The translations under genes were made by a program, and so were the position numbers. Under the pieces are notes generated by a model. The model worked only from the letters and a program-made list of their open reading frames with translations. It was not told where the DNA came from and made no database searches. Of a stretch of DNA of 64,000 nucleotides, positions 51,176 to 59,582 are shown piece by piece; position 1 is the first letter of the stretch; each line of letters starts with the position of its first letter. This DNA is from Altererythrobacter rubellus (lineage in GTDB: Bacteria > Pseudomonadota > Alphaproteobacteria > Sphingomonadales > Sphingomonadaceae): positions 1,240,001-1,304,000 of the forward strand of contig NZ_CP127221.1 of the NCBI RefSeq assembly GCF_030284385.1, in the 5' to 3' direction.

Positions 51176-52231
51176 GTGGCCGCCGACAATCTCCGAATTC
51201 TGCATTGCTTGCGCGATGGGGCCTTGATCGCGGAGGTCGCAGCAGGATTCGGTGCGTTTGGCTTTGAAGCCGCGCACACTATCGCGCTTGCCAATCCCGA
51301 TGTGAGCTATGACAAATCGGTTCTCCGCGCGAATAATCTGACTGTGGCCCGGGACTTTCCCGTTTTTGGGGGCAGCGCGGGGCCGGGCAAGCTGATCGCG
51401 ATTGGCAATGCTCTGGCGAGTTATGATCTTGTCGTCACCTATGGCTGGGATGCGATCAATGTCGCGATGGCGCATAAGGTTTTCGGGCAACATCTGAAGC
51501 TTCCGCCACTGGTGCATCACGAGCAAGGCTCCGCCGGCTTTCTTGGCAAAGAGAAGGGCTTCAAACGCAAGCTTCTGCGGCGAATAGCGTTAAGTTCAGC
51601 ACATTCGCTGGTCACGGGTGCTCCCGCGATCGGCGATTTCGCGCGAAGGCATTGGAGCGTTGCAGCACCCCGGATCGCGCATATTCAACCGGGCATCGAT
51701 CTGAAGCGCTTCCGGCCAAGCACAAAGCCTGACGCACTGCACGGCCTGGTCAAGCGTTCGGCCGAACATTGGATCGGCGCGAATCTGTCGGTCGATACAG
51801 CTGCGTCCGCAAGCAAGCTCGTGCAATCCTTGCAGGATCTGCCAGGCGATTGGCATCTGGTCCTCACAACAGAGCAAACATCAACAGAAGAGATCCGAAG
51901 CTTGGCCGAAGGTCTGGAAGTTAGCCACCGTGTCCATGTGCTGGATCGTTTGGCCGATGAAGCAAAGGCGATGGCGCTGTTTGACATCTATGTCGAGCTT
52001 GCCGGTCCCTTCGAGGCAGCGCCCAGAACCCTGCAAGCCATGGCCGCGGCGACCGCGGTTATCCGGCGCGGGAAGGCTGACCTGACTTCTGCGCTTGATG
52101 ATCTGATCGAAGATAAGGCGGCCCGCAGGGCATTGGCTGCAAGCAATCGCCAGCAAGCATTGGCACAATTTGACAAGGCGGTATCTGCCAGGGCGCTTGG
52201 GTCGCTCTATCAAGCGGCAATTGCCGGATAA
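51176..52231 (+). CDS. Glycosyltransferase family 4-like protein
   Basis: A 351-residue GT-B-like protein starting at GTG. The N-terminal domain: ADNLRILHCLRDGALIAEVAAGF; YDLVVTYGWDAINVAMAH; HHEQGSAGFLGKEKGFKRKLLRR. A C-terminal AHIQPGIDLKRFRPS is the linker common in GT4 proteins, and ELAGPFEAAPRTLQAMAAATAVI aligns with the UDP-sugar-binding Glu region (FE..P..LEAMA). A truncated or divergent variant of typical GT4. Acceptor and donor unknown. It sits after a hydrolase and before the envelope genes yfgM-bamB. Confidence 0.8.
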   Translation: MAADNLRILHCLRDGALIAEVAAGFGAFGFEAAHTIALANPDVSYDKSVLRANNLTVARDFPVFGGSAGPGKLIAIGNALASYDLVVTYGWDAINVAMAHKVFGQHLKLPPLVHHEQGSAGFLGKEKGFKRKLLRRIALSSAHSLVTGAPAIGDFARRHWSVAAPRIAHIQPGIDLKRFRPSTKPDALHGLVKRSAEHWIGANLSVDTAASASKLVQSLQDLPGDWHLVLTTEQTSTEEIRSLAEGLEVSHRVHVLDRLADEAKAMALFDIYVELAGPFEAAPRTLQAMAAATAVIRRGKADLTSALDDLIEDKAARRALAASNRQQALAQFDKAVSARALGSLYQAAIAG

Positions 52232-52359
52232 TCCGGCGCAATACGCTTAACCTAGCGTTCAACTCGTCGGGGACACATGTAAAGCGCCATTGCGGTTGGC
52301 GCTTCGCCCCACTAGAAGCCCACCCCAAGACGTTAATCAGTTTGAGGAAGAGCCAGATT

Positions 52360-53130
52360 GTGGCGCTAGTACCCGGAAAAAAGAAAAACCCCGAAGAAGA
52401 GAAAGCGGCTCAGGACGATGTCCTGATGCGCGAGATCGACGATGCTGTGCGTGAAGACCAGTATAGGGAGTTCGGCGAAAAGTACGGCAAGCCGCTGATT
52501 GCGGCGGTGGTTCTCTGGCTGGCTGGTTTCGGTGGCTATCTGTATTGGGATGGCCAGCGCGAAGCCGATATGGAAGCTGATAGCGAAGCGTTGACAGCTG
52601 TTCTCGATCAAGCCGAAGCAGGAAATTTTGACAGCGCCAACTCAAGCGCAGCGGCGCTTGCCGGCCAAAGCGAAGGCGCGGCGAAAGCTGCGGCGATGCT
52701 GACGCAAGCAGGTATCGCGATGGATCAAGAACGGGTTTCGGACGCAGTCGCGCTATATGCGCAAGTTGCAGCCGATGAAAGTGCCCCACCGGTCTTGCGC
52801 GATCTGGCATTGATCCGTGAAATGGCAGCCAGCTTCGATACGCGTGATCCGGCAGAAGTGGTCGCGAATCTCACCCCACTGGCGGTGCCGGGTAATCCCT
52901 GGTTCGGCAGTGCAGGCGAACTGGTTGCAATGGCGCATGCAGAACAGGGTAACAGCGAGCAGGCCGGGACTTTGTTTGGCGAGATCGCTCGCAATGAAGA
53001 TGTGCCTGAAACACTTCGTGCGCGTGCGCGGCAAATGGCGGGTCTGATGGGGGTTGATGCCATCGAGGACGCAGATGAATTCATGGCCGAGCGGGAGCTG
53101 CCAAACGGTGGCGCTGCTGCGGCGCAGTAA
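52360..53130 (+). CDS. YfgM-like TPR-fold membrane protein
   Basis: A 256-residue protein: a charged cytoplasmic N-terminus with VPGKKKNPEEEKAAQDD, one membrane helix (KPLIAAVVLWLAGFGGYLYWDG) and a periplasmic all-helical Ala-rich domain with TPR-like repeats (EAGNFDSANSSAAALAG; ERVSDAVALYAQVAADES). YfgM is an ancillary SecYEG/PpiD partner in E. coli and is encoded before bamB there, as here (35 bases). GTG at 52360 has GAGGAAGAG SD. The gene order yfgM-bamB supports the call more than sequence alone. Confidence 0.82.
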   Translation: MALVPGKKKNPEEEKAAQDDVLMREIDDAVREDQYREFGEKYGKPLIAAVVLWLAGFGGYLYWDGQREADMEADSEALTAVLDQAEAGNFDSANSSAAALAGQSEGAAKAAAMLTQAGIAMDQERVSDAVALYAQVAADESAPPVLRDLALIREMAASFDTRDPAEVVANLTPLAVPGNPWFGSAGELVAMAHAEQGNSEQAGTLFGEIARNEDVPETLRARARQMAGLMGVDAIEDADEFMAERELPNGGAAAAQ

Positions 53131-53165
53131 ATCGAATACAATTTCGACCGGGATCGAACACACTT

Positions 53166-54497
53166 ATGACACGCAAAATTACACGTTCAGCACTCGCAGT
53201 CGCACTGATTGGCACGGTCTTGTCGGGCTGCGCGGGTGACGGCGGCAGCAAGCGCACAACACCGACAGTCGGTGAACGCGTGCCGGTGCTGACGCGGATC
53301 GAAAGCGGGGCAAAGGTCGATCCAAGCCTGGCCGCCGTTGATGTCGTTTTGCCAGCTGCGCAAACCAATGCCGATTGGGCGCAGGTCAGCAACACGGCCA
53401 GCAAAGCTTATGGCCATTTGAGCCTGGCCGAGAACCCTACCCGCATCTGGACCTCAACCATCGCCGGTTCATCCAATCGCGTTCGCCTTGCCGCTGCACC
53501 TGTCGTCGGTGGTGGCAAACTGATCGCGGTTGATACATCCGGCGTGGTGCATGCCATGGATGCCGCCACAGGTGCATCGGTCTGGATGCACCGGATGGAC
53601 ATCCCGAGCGAGTTGTCGGGCTCTGCCTTCGGAGGCGGCGCCAGCATCGAAGGAGACCGCGTTTTCGCTACCAATGGCGTTGGCGAAGTGATCGTCCTTG
53701 ACGCCAATACCGGGGCGGAAATCTGGAAAGTGCAACCGGCAGGTCCCCTGCGCGGATCACCAACGGTTGCCTTTGGTCAGATATTCGTGATGACGCAGGA
53801 CAACCAGATTTTCGCGCTTAACGCGAGTGATGGCGAGCAGATTTGGCAAGAGTCGGGCTCCGCCACACAGGCGGGCGTGTTTGGCGTGGCTGCACCGGCT
53901 GCAGGCCAAGGTTCGGTGATTGCTGGTTATTCGTCAGGTGAACTCAGCGCCTATCGTTATGAGAACGGCCGCGTGCTGTGGGCGGATGCCCTGGCACGGA
54001 CATCGATCTCTACCGAAGTGGGCGCGATCAGCGATATCGATGCCGATCCGATCATTTCCGACGGCCGCGTATACGCCTTGGGGCAGGGCGGCCGGATGGC
54101 GGCTTACGAATTGCTCACAGGTCAGCGCATCTGGGAATTGAGCCTTGCGGGTATCTCTACCCCTGCGATTGCAGGCGAATGGATCTTTACGCTGACCGAT
54201 GATGCGCGATTGCTGGCAATTGCGCGTTCTAGCGGGCGTGTGCGTTGGATGACCCAGCTGCAACAGTATCGTAAAGAGAAGAACCGCACTGGTCCGATAT
54301 TCTGGACTGGTCCGGTACTTGCGGGCGGCAATCTGTGGGTCGCAAGCTCGGAAGGGCTGCTGTACAAAGTGAGTACTGGCGAGGGGTCAGCGCAGCAATA
54401 TGCGGATTTGAAACAGCCGATTACCGTGCCGCCTATCGTAGCCGGAAATACGCTTTATATTCTGGATGACAGCGGGCGGATTTCCGCGTTCCGCTGA
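53166..54497 (+). CDS. bamB: Outer membrane assembly lipoprotein BamB
   Basis: A 443-residue beta-propeller lipoprotein of the BAM complex. Lipoprotein signal ALAVALIGTVLSGCAG with lipobox LSGC (Cys about 21). It then has repeated PQQ-like WD-type blades: VVHAMDAATGASVWMHRM, VIVLDANTGAEIWKVQPAG, IFALNASDGEQIWQESG and others, ending in YILDDSGRISAFR. It binds BamA and helps fold barrel proteins such as the TBDR at 36 kb. der (engA), usually next, is absent here; a convergent monooxygenase gene follows instead. Confidence 0.93.
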   Translation: MTRKITRSALAVALIGTVLSGCAGDGGSKRTTPTVGERVPVLTRIESGAKVDPSLAAVDVVLPAAQTNADWAQVSNTASKAYGHLSLAENPTRIWTSTIAGSSNRVRLAAAPVVGGGKLIAVDTSGVVHAMDAATGASVWMHRMDIPSELSGSAFGGGASIEGDRVFATNGVGEVIVLDANTGAEIWKVQPAGPLRGSPTVAFGQIFVMTQDNQIFALNASDGEQIWQESGSATQAGVFGVAAPAAGQGSVIAGYSSGELSAYRYENGRVLWADALARTSISTEVGAISDIDADPIISDGRVYALGQGGRMAAYELLTGQRIWELSLAGISTPAIAGEWIFTLTDDARLLAIARSSGRVRWMTQLQQYRKEKNRTGPIFWTGPVLAGGNLWVASSEGLLYKVSTGEGSAQQYADLKQPITVPPIVAGNTLYILDDSGRISAFR

Positions 54498-54505
54498 TCG
54501 ATTGA

Positions 54506-54524
54506 AGCCCGCTTAAAGCGGGTT
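54506..54524. terminator. Hairpin between bamB and the monooxygenase gene
   Basis: CCCGCT/AGCGGG with flanking G-T and A-T pairs makes a short stem spanning the monooxygenase stop. There is no run of Ts on either side, so it is a weak or rho-assisted terminator at best for bamB. Confidence 0.4.
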
Positions 54525-54821
54525 GCCTTCGTCAGTGTTATAGATGCGCAGATCGCGCCCGACTGGCGGGTTTGCGGCCATAACCTTCTGGAATTCGGCC
54601 ATATGCGCGCTCTTGCCATGCGCAGCTAGCGCTTCCTGGCTTTCCCAGCGTTCGTAGATAATGATGCTGTCCGGATCGGAAAGATCCTGCGCGAAAGTGT
54701 AGGTCAGGCAGCCGTCTTCCGCGCGGCTGGCCGCTACCATTGTCTTGATCGCTTCTACAGTGTCGGGATTGTTCGCGATGGTCCCCGGGGCCAACGTGAT
54801 AGTGCCATTGATCTGGATCAT
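54513..54821 (-). CDS. Antibiotic biosynthesis monooxygenase-domain protein
   Basis: A 102-residue ABM-fold protein (dimeric alpha+beta barrel). INGTITLAPGTIANNPDTVEAIKTMVAASRAEDGCLTYTF and IIIYERWESQEALAAHGKSAHMAEF are typical, with conserved EDGC-Y and W/S-H positions as in YgiN-type quinol monooxygenases. It starts 12 bases after gshA and shares its operon, suggesting a role linked to thiol or oxidant metabolism; the reaction is unproven. Its stop lies within the bamB terminator hairpin. Confidence 0.82.
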   Translation of the reverse strand: MIQINGTITLAPGTIANNPDTVEAIKTMVAASRAEDGCLTYTFAQDLSDPDSIIIYERWESQEALAAHGKSAHMAEFQKVMAANPPVGRDLRIYNTDEGNPL

Positions 54822-54833
54822 GCGTAATCTCCC

Positions 54834-56204
54834 TTAGAAGCTGTATTTATACACCCGGCTGACATCACCGTTCCACTCGCCATGATACATGTCGAGCAGT
54901 CGCTGCGCGGGCACTTTGCCGCTTTCGACAATCTCGTCGAGGGTTTCGAGGAAACCTGTTTCATTGTCGCCGGAGCTGTTGAGGCGCGCGCGGGCGCTGA
55001 GGCCCTGTCGCGAGATCTTCATCACGTCACGTGCGAGATCTTGCAAACGGCCGCCGCCGGGTATCTCTGCATCCAGCGCTAATCGGGGCGCGTCATTTCG
55101 CAACTTCTCGCGCTCTTCCATGGTCCAGTCTTTGACCAGGTCCCACGCTGCATCAAGCGCGGCATCGTCATACAGCAAGCCGACCCAGAACGCGGGCAGG
55201 GCACAAATGCGGCTCCACGGCCCACCGTCCGCGCCACGCATCTCAAGGAAGCTTTTTAGGCGCACTTCAGGAAATGCGGTTGAAAGGTGATCCCACCAGT
55301 CAGATTGCGTAGGCTTTTCGCCGGGCAGAACCGAGAGGTTGCCATCGAGAAAATCGCGGAAACTCAGGCCTGCCGCATCGATATACTTGCCGTCGCGGTA
55401 GACAAAATACATTGGCACATCGAGCATGTAATCGACCCAGCGTTCATAGCCGAAACCATCCTCGAAAACGAACGGGAGCATGCCGGTGCGGTGTGGGTCC
55501 GTGTCAGACCAGATATGACTGCGATAGCTCAGGAAGCCGTTGGGCTTTCCTTCGGTGAATGGCGAGTTGGCGAACAAAGCGGTCGCCAGAGGTTGCAACG
55601 CGAGGCCGGTGCGGAACTTCTTCGCCATGTCGGCTTCGGATGAATAGTCGAGGTTCACCTGGATCGTGCAAGTGCGCAGCATCATGTCGAGGCCCAGATT
55701 TCCCACCTTGGGCATGTGTCGCATCATGATCTCGTAGCGGCCCTTGGGCATGATCGGCAGCTCTTCGCGCGTCTTGTCCGGCCACATGCCAAGGCCGAGG
55801 AAGCCCGCGCCGCATTTTTCGCCGATTTCCTTGACCTGAGCCAGGTGACGGCCGGTTTCCGCGCAAGTCTGATGCAGGTTTTCAAGCGGCGCACCCGACA
55901 ATTCAAGCTGCCCGGCGGGCTCGAGGCTGACAGTGCCGTCGCTGCCGCGCATAGCAATAATCTTGCCATTCTCTTCGACAGGCTCCCAACCAAATTCATG
56001 TAAATTCAGCAGGATATCACGGATACCGCAGGGTTCATCATAAGACACCGCAAAGAATTTCTTGCGACAATAGACCAGCTTCTCGTGCTCTGTTCCGATC
56101 CGCCATTGCTCGCGTGGCTTCTCGCCCTGTTGCATCGGTGCGACCAACTGGTCGCGCGATTCGATGATCGGGTCTTCCGCCCCTGATGCTTCACGCGTGC
56201 TCAT
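54834..56204 (-). CDS. gshA: Glutamate-cysteine ligase (plant/alphaproteobacterial type)
   Basis: Rate-limiting enzyme of glutathione synthesis, joining Glu and Cys with ATP. At 456 residues it belongs to the class II (plant-like) group of alphaproteobacteria. WRIGTEHEKLVYC with the metal-binding Glu, MRGSDGTVSLEPAGQLELSGAP (ExxxQ-E), GLGMWPDKTREELPIMPKGRYEIM, and RTCTIQVNLDYSSEADM are signatures. It lies after rsmE (39 bases) and before the ABM protein. Glutathione-dependent proteins in the window include the GST at 9.3 kb. Confidence 0.95.
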   Translation of the reverse strand: MSTREASGAEDPIIESRDQLVAPMQQGEKPREQWRIGTEHEKLVYCRKKFFAVSYDEPCGIRDILLNLHEFGWEPVEENGKIIAMRGSDGTVSLEPAGQLELSGAPLENLHQTCAETGRHLAQVKEIGEKCGAGFLGLGMWPDKTREELPIMPKGRYEIMMRHMPKVGNLGLDMMLRTCTIQVNLDYSSEADMAKKFRTGLALQPLATALFANSPFTEGKPNGFLSYRSHIWSDTDPHRTGMLPFVFEDGFGYERWVDYMLDVPMYFVYRDGKYIDAAGLSFRDFLDGNLSVLPGEKPTQSDWWDHLSTAFPEVRLKSFLEMRGADGGPWSRICALPAFWVGLLYDDAALDAAWDLVKDWTMEEREKLRNDAPRLALDAEIPGGGRLQDLARDVMKISRQGLSARARLNSSGDNETGFLETLDEIVESGKVPAQRLLDMYHGEWNGDVSRVYKYSF

Positions 56205-56243
56205 GCCAGTTGCTCTAGAAAACTGATCGCCATTGGGGAAGCG

Positions 56244-56993
56244 CTAATTATTCCAGTCGCCCTTGTTTCCCATCCAAAGTGCAGTTGCGGCGATGGCCGC
56301 GGTTTCGCCTCTGAGTATTCGTGGGCCAAGAGAGATTTGTTTCGCCCGTGGGTGTGACCGCAGCATTTCGCGCTCCGCATCGTCGAAGCCGCCCTCAGGA
56401 CCGATCAGCATTGCGGCGGGTCCGCTATTGGTGACAAAGGCCTCACCGGCAGGCTGCCCTCCCAGCTCATCTGCGAAGTAGAGTATGCGATCTTCGGGCC
56501 AATCGCGCAGCAGCGCCTCCAGTTTCACTGGCTCATGTATTTCTGGCAGTGCTGTTCGCGCGCATTGTTCGGCAGCTTCGGTTGTGATGGTGTTGGCGCG
56601 CTCCAGATTGAGCTTGTCCGCTACACACCGCCGCATGAGCACCGGATGGATTTCGGCGACACCCAACTCGGTAGCTTTCTCCAGCACCAGATCAAATCGG
56701 TCCTTCTTTAGAAGAGCCGGGCAGAGCCAGAAGTCTGGTACTTCTTCTCTAGCGCGAAGCTTCTCGACCACGGTCAAATCGACGCGCCGTTTGTCGACCT
56801 GCCCAACGCGCGTGGCCCATTCGCCAGTTATATTGTCGCACAGGATTACCGCATCGCCTTCTCGCATGCGCATGACCTTACCCAGATAATGGGCTTGTTG
56901 GCCTACAATCGCGAGAATACGCCCCGCAGCCAGTTCGTCGCTGACGAACAATCGCGGTGCGCTTCGTGGCGGCCAGGCGGGTTTAGCAGGCAT
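56244..56993 (-). CDS. rsmE: 16S rRNA (uracil1498-N3)-methyltransferase
   Basis: A 249-residue SPOUT methyltransferase. An N-terminal PUA-like domain (RLFVSDELAAGRILAIVGQQAHYLGKVMRM) precedes the knotted SAM-binding domain with LCPALLKKDRFDLVLEKATELGVAEIHPVL, AAMLIGPEGGFDDAEREM and ISLGPRILRGETAAIAAT. ATG 56993 was preferred over an upstream TTG. It begins the rsmE-gshA-ABM operon and is divergent from ubiA (38 bases). Confidence 0.94.
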   Translation of the reverse strand: MPAKPAWPPRSAPRLFVSDELAAGRILAIVGQQAHYLGKVMRMREGDAVILCDNITGEWATRVGQVDKRRVDLTVVEKLRAREEVPDFWLCPALLKKDRFDLVLEKATELGVAEIHPVLMRRCVADKLNLERANTITTEAAEQCARTALPEIHEPVKLEALLRDWPEDRILYFADELGGQPAGEAFVTNSGPAAMLIGPEGGFDDAEREMLRSHPRAKQISLGPRILRGETAAIAATALWMGNKGDWNN

Positions 56994-57031
56994 GGCTTCC
57001 AACTAAGCGTGGCTGACGCTAGTGAGCAAGC

Positions 57032-57940
57032 ATGAACGATCACATCGTCCCCGATAGCGAGCATCGCGGCCTCATCGCGCGGCTGCCGCCATTGCCGCGT
57101 GATCTGGCACAATTGGCGCGGTTTGACCGACCGATAGGATGGTGGCTGCTTTTCTGGCCCTGCGTATTCGGGGTATGGCTGGCCGGGGCAGGATGGCAGT
57201 TAAGTTTGCTTGGCTGGCTGCTGCTGGGCGCCATTGCGATGCGCGGGGCAGGCTGTGTCTATAATGACATCGTCGATGCAAAGCTGGACGCCAGCGTAGC
57301 GCGCACGGCGGCGCGCCCTGTTGCGAGCGGCCGTGTCAGTAAGCGATTGGCGTGGGGTTGGCTCATTACGCTGTGCCTTATCGGACTGGTGGTGCTGCTG
57401 CAATTGCGGCTTCTGGCGCAGCTGGTTGCGCTGGCCAGCCTTGTTTTGGTGGCAGCCTATCCCTTCATGAAGCGGATCACATGGTGGCCGCAGGCGTGGC
57501 TCGGGCTGGTATTCAACTGGGGCTTGCTGGTTGGGTGGACGCAACTGCGGTTTGATAACTGGGACGCGCTGGCGTGCCTTTATGCGGGCTGCATCTGCTG
57601 GGTGATCGGGTATGACACGATTTATGCGCTGCAAGACCGGGAAGATGACGCGCTGGTCGGCATCAAATCGTCTGCGTTGCGCATGGGAGAGGCTGTGAAG
57701 GGCGGCGTGACTGCGTTCTATCTTGGTGCGGTCGTGCTGTGGGGACTCGGCTTGTGGCTTTATCGGCCTGACTGGATTGCGCTGCTGACTTTGGTGCCGG
57801 TAGCGGGGCATTTGCTTTGGCAAGTGGCGACGCTCAATCCTGCAGATCCCGACAATCCGCTTGCACGGTTCCGTTCCAATTGTTGGGCCGGGGCATTGAT
57901 GGCGCTGGCGTGCTTCATCGTCGGAAATGCAGGGGCCTGA
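57032..57940 (+). CDS. ubiA: 4-hydroxybenzoate polyprenyltransferase
   Basis: A 302-residue integral membrane prenyltransferase attaching the polyprenyl tail to 4-hydroxybenzoate in ubiquinone synthesis. The first Asp-rich motif is NDIVDAKLDASVARTAARPVASG (NDxxDxxxD), the second DTIYALQDREDDALVGIKSSALRMG (DxxYAxxDxxDD). It begins RFDRPIGWWLLFWPCVFGVWLAG. About nine helices. It is followed 6 bases later by the SRAP gene. Confidence 0.95.
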   Translation: MNDHIVPDSEHRGLIARLPPLPRDLAQLARFDRPIGWWLLFWPCVFGVWLAGAGWQLSLLGWLLLGAIAMRGAGCVYNDIVDAKLDASVARTAARPVASGRVSKRLAWGWLITLCLIGLVVLLQLRLLAQLVALASLVLVAAYPFMKRITWWPQAWLGLVFNWGLLVGWTQLRFDNWDALACLYAGCICWVIGYDTIYALQDREDDALVGIKSSALRMGEAVKGGVTAFYLGAVVLWGLGLWLYRPDWIALLTLVPVAGHLLWQVATLNPADPDNPLARFRSNCWAGALMALACFIVGNAGA

Positions 57941-57946
57941 CGCACC

Positions 57947-58573
57947 GTGTGCAATCTCTACCGCATGACCAAGAAGCAAGATGAAGTCGCCCAATGGTTT
58001 GATGCGATCGACGCGCTTGGTGGCGCGAATTCCAGCGGCGAAGTATTCCCCGGCTATCCGGGTATGGTAGTTGCCGGAGGGCAGCTCAAGCGCATGAATT
58101 GGGGCTTCCCGCTGGTGATGAAAGGCAAACAGGGCCAGCTATTGAAGCCCAAGCCGGTCAACAACACCCGCACTGACAAGCTCGACAGTTTCTTCTGGCG
58201 GCACAGTTTTGAAGAGCGGCGCTGTCTGATCCCCGTCACTGCATGGGCGGAGGCAGAAGGGCCAAAGGGTGGCAAAACACGCACCTGGCTATCACTGCCT
58301 GACAACGAGCTGTTCGCGTGCGCTGGGATATGGCGAACCTCGGACGAGTGGGGCGATTGCTATTCAATGGTGATGACCGATGCTGCGGGTGCGGCCGGCG
58401 AAGTCCACACCCGCATGCCGGTTATCCTGAGACGCGAAAATTACGCCGCATGGACCGAGGGATCGCCTGATGAAGCGCGCGATTTTTGCGTGCCTTGGAG
58501 CAATGAAATCAGCCTGGATCGGACCGACCAGCCGTGGGCAGGCGGTGTGGCCTCGCAGCGCACTTTGCTTTGA
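57947..58573 (+). CDS. SOS response-associated peptidase (SRAP/YedK/HMCES)
   Basis: A 208-residue SRAP protein that crosslinks to abasic sites in single-stranded DNA through Cys2. It starts at GTG so that Cys becomes the second residue (MCNLYRMT), required for the thiazolidine link after Met removal. PVNNTRTDKL stands in for the NARxE region, CLIPVTAWAEAEG replaces the usual CxxPxxGFYEW, and VHTRMPVIL supplies the catalytic His. The altered FYEW element is notable. It protects DNA in SOS stress; here probably linked only by position with ubiA. Confidence 0.88.
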   Translation: MCNLYRMTKKQDEVAQWFDAIDALGGANSSGEVFPGYPGMVVAGGQLKRMNWGFPLVMKGKQGQLLKPKPVNNTRTDKLDSFFWRHSFEERRCLIPVTAWAEAEGPKGGKTRTWLSLPDNELFACAGIWRTSDEWGDCYSMVMTDAAGAAGEVHTRMPVILRRENYAAWTEGSPDEARDFCVPWSNEISLDRTDQPWAGGVASQRTLL

Positions 58574-58619
58574 CGGGCAGGGGGAGGACCGAACATCGGT
58601 TCGCGTAGGATCGGCTCAT

Positions 58620-59003
58620 TCATTGTGCGCCCCCTGCATAGCTGACGACTTCGAATTCGATCCCGTCCCAATCGAAGAAGTAGAAGCGCTTACCGGGGTC
58701 ATAGTCGTCATGCCCAAACGGCTTGAGGCCGGCCTCTGCGACGATGGCTTCGGCGCCATCCAAATCATCGACCGTGAAGGCGACGTGATTGAGTGGCGCT
58801 CCCTTGCTGTATTCGCCTGTGACATGATCACCGGTGTAGAGTGCCAGGTAATCGTGATCGTCACCCACGTGGATGGTCCAGCCATACTTCTGGCTATCGC
58901 CGCGCCAACGTTCTTTCCAGCCGAGAAGATCTTGGAGCAATGCTGCGCTGCGCTCCGGGTCGGTTACAGAGATATTGACGTGTTCGAGTTTCCCTTTGGG
59001 CAT
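58620..59003 (-). CDS. VOC family (glyoxalase/dioxygenase-like) protein under SoxR control
   Basis: A 127-residue vicinal oxygen chelate protein: LEHVNISVTDPERSAALLQDLLGWK at the N-terminus (His8), APLNHVAFTVDDLDGAEAIV (His about 73), and YFFDWDGIEFEVVSY (Glu about 118), giving the 2-His-1-carboxylate metal set. The two-module fold is compact. Its promoter carries a SoxR operator in the 19-bp spacer, so it is probably induced by redox-active compounds; the substrate may be such a compound or a thiol adduct. Confidence 0.88.
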   Translation of the reverse strand: MPKGKLEHVNISVTDPERSAALLQDLLGWKERWRGDSQKYGWTIHVGDDHDYLALYTGDHVTGEYSKGAPLNHVAFTVDDLDGAEAIVAEAGLKPFGHDDYDPGKRFYFFDWDGIEFEVVSYAGGAQ

Positions 59004-59071
59004 CAGATTATCCTTTCATCAGTGGTGCCGGGCAGAGCAAGAATTGCGTTCCCGAATCACCTCACTTGCCC

Positions 59072-59102
59072 ATTGTGCAATCTCAACCTAAGTTGAGGTC
59101 AA
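59072..59102 (-). promoter_or_regulatory. SoxR-controlled promoter of the VOC gene
   Basis: On the minus strand TTGACC (59102-59097) and CACAAT (59077-59072) are separated by 19 bp, the long spacer of MerR-type promoters. CTCAACCTAAGTTGAG (59082-59097) is a dyad with CTCAAC/GTTGAG arms, close to the SoxR box CCTCAAG-N4-CTTGAGG. soxR lies 30 bases to the right, divergent. Confidence 0.85.
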
Positions 59103-59129
59103 GGGTGAAATGAATAAAAGGCTTACACG

Positions 59130-59582
59130 ATGCATTCGCGGCCCAAATCGAGTGATCTGCTCCCCATTGGCGATCTGGCCCGGCGGACTGGGTTGTCAGT
59201 GTCCGCGATCCGCTTTTACGAAGGGAAAGGGCTGGTAGAGCCGATCCGTACGGCAGGAAATCAGCGGCGCTTTCTGCGCAGTGATATCCGGCGATTGAGT
59301 TTCATCCTGATTGCGCAGCAGCTGGGGCTGGCACTGTCAGAAATCGAAAGCGAGCTCGCCAAGCTGCCGCACGGGCGCACGCCCACGGCGAGCGACTGGA
59401 ATGCGATCAGCCAGTCAATTCGCGGGCAATTGGATGCAAAGATCACGCAGCTTGAACGTACGCGCGACAAGCTTGACGGCTGTATCGGCTGTGGATGCCT
59501 CAGCCTGTCGCACTGCCAGCTCTACAACAAGGATGATTACCTGGCTGCGCAAGGGCCGGGGCCGCGCCAGGTTTTGGCCTAG
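59130..59582 (+). CDS. soxR: Redox-sensitive transcriptional activator SoxR
   Basis: A 150-residue MerR-family regulator with an N-terminal winged HTH (LPIGDLARRTGLSVSAIRFYEGKGLVEP), a dimerisation helix and the [2Fe-2S] Cys cluster CIGCGCLSLSHC near residue 120-131. Oxidation of the cluster activates promoters with long spacers. The VOC gene promoter next door fits exactly. As in most non-enteric bacteria no soxS is seen. The stop overlaps the convergent sixA stop by 4 bases. Confidence 0.95.
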   Translation: MHSRPKSSDLLPIGDLARRTGLSVSAIRFYEGKGLVEPIRTAGNQRRFLRSDIRRLSFILIAQQLGLALSEIESELAKLPHGRTPTASDWNAISQSIRGQLDAKITQLERTRDKLDGCIGCGCLSLSHCQLYNKDDYLAAQGPGPRQVLA

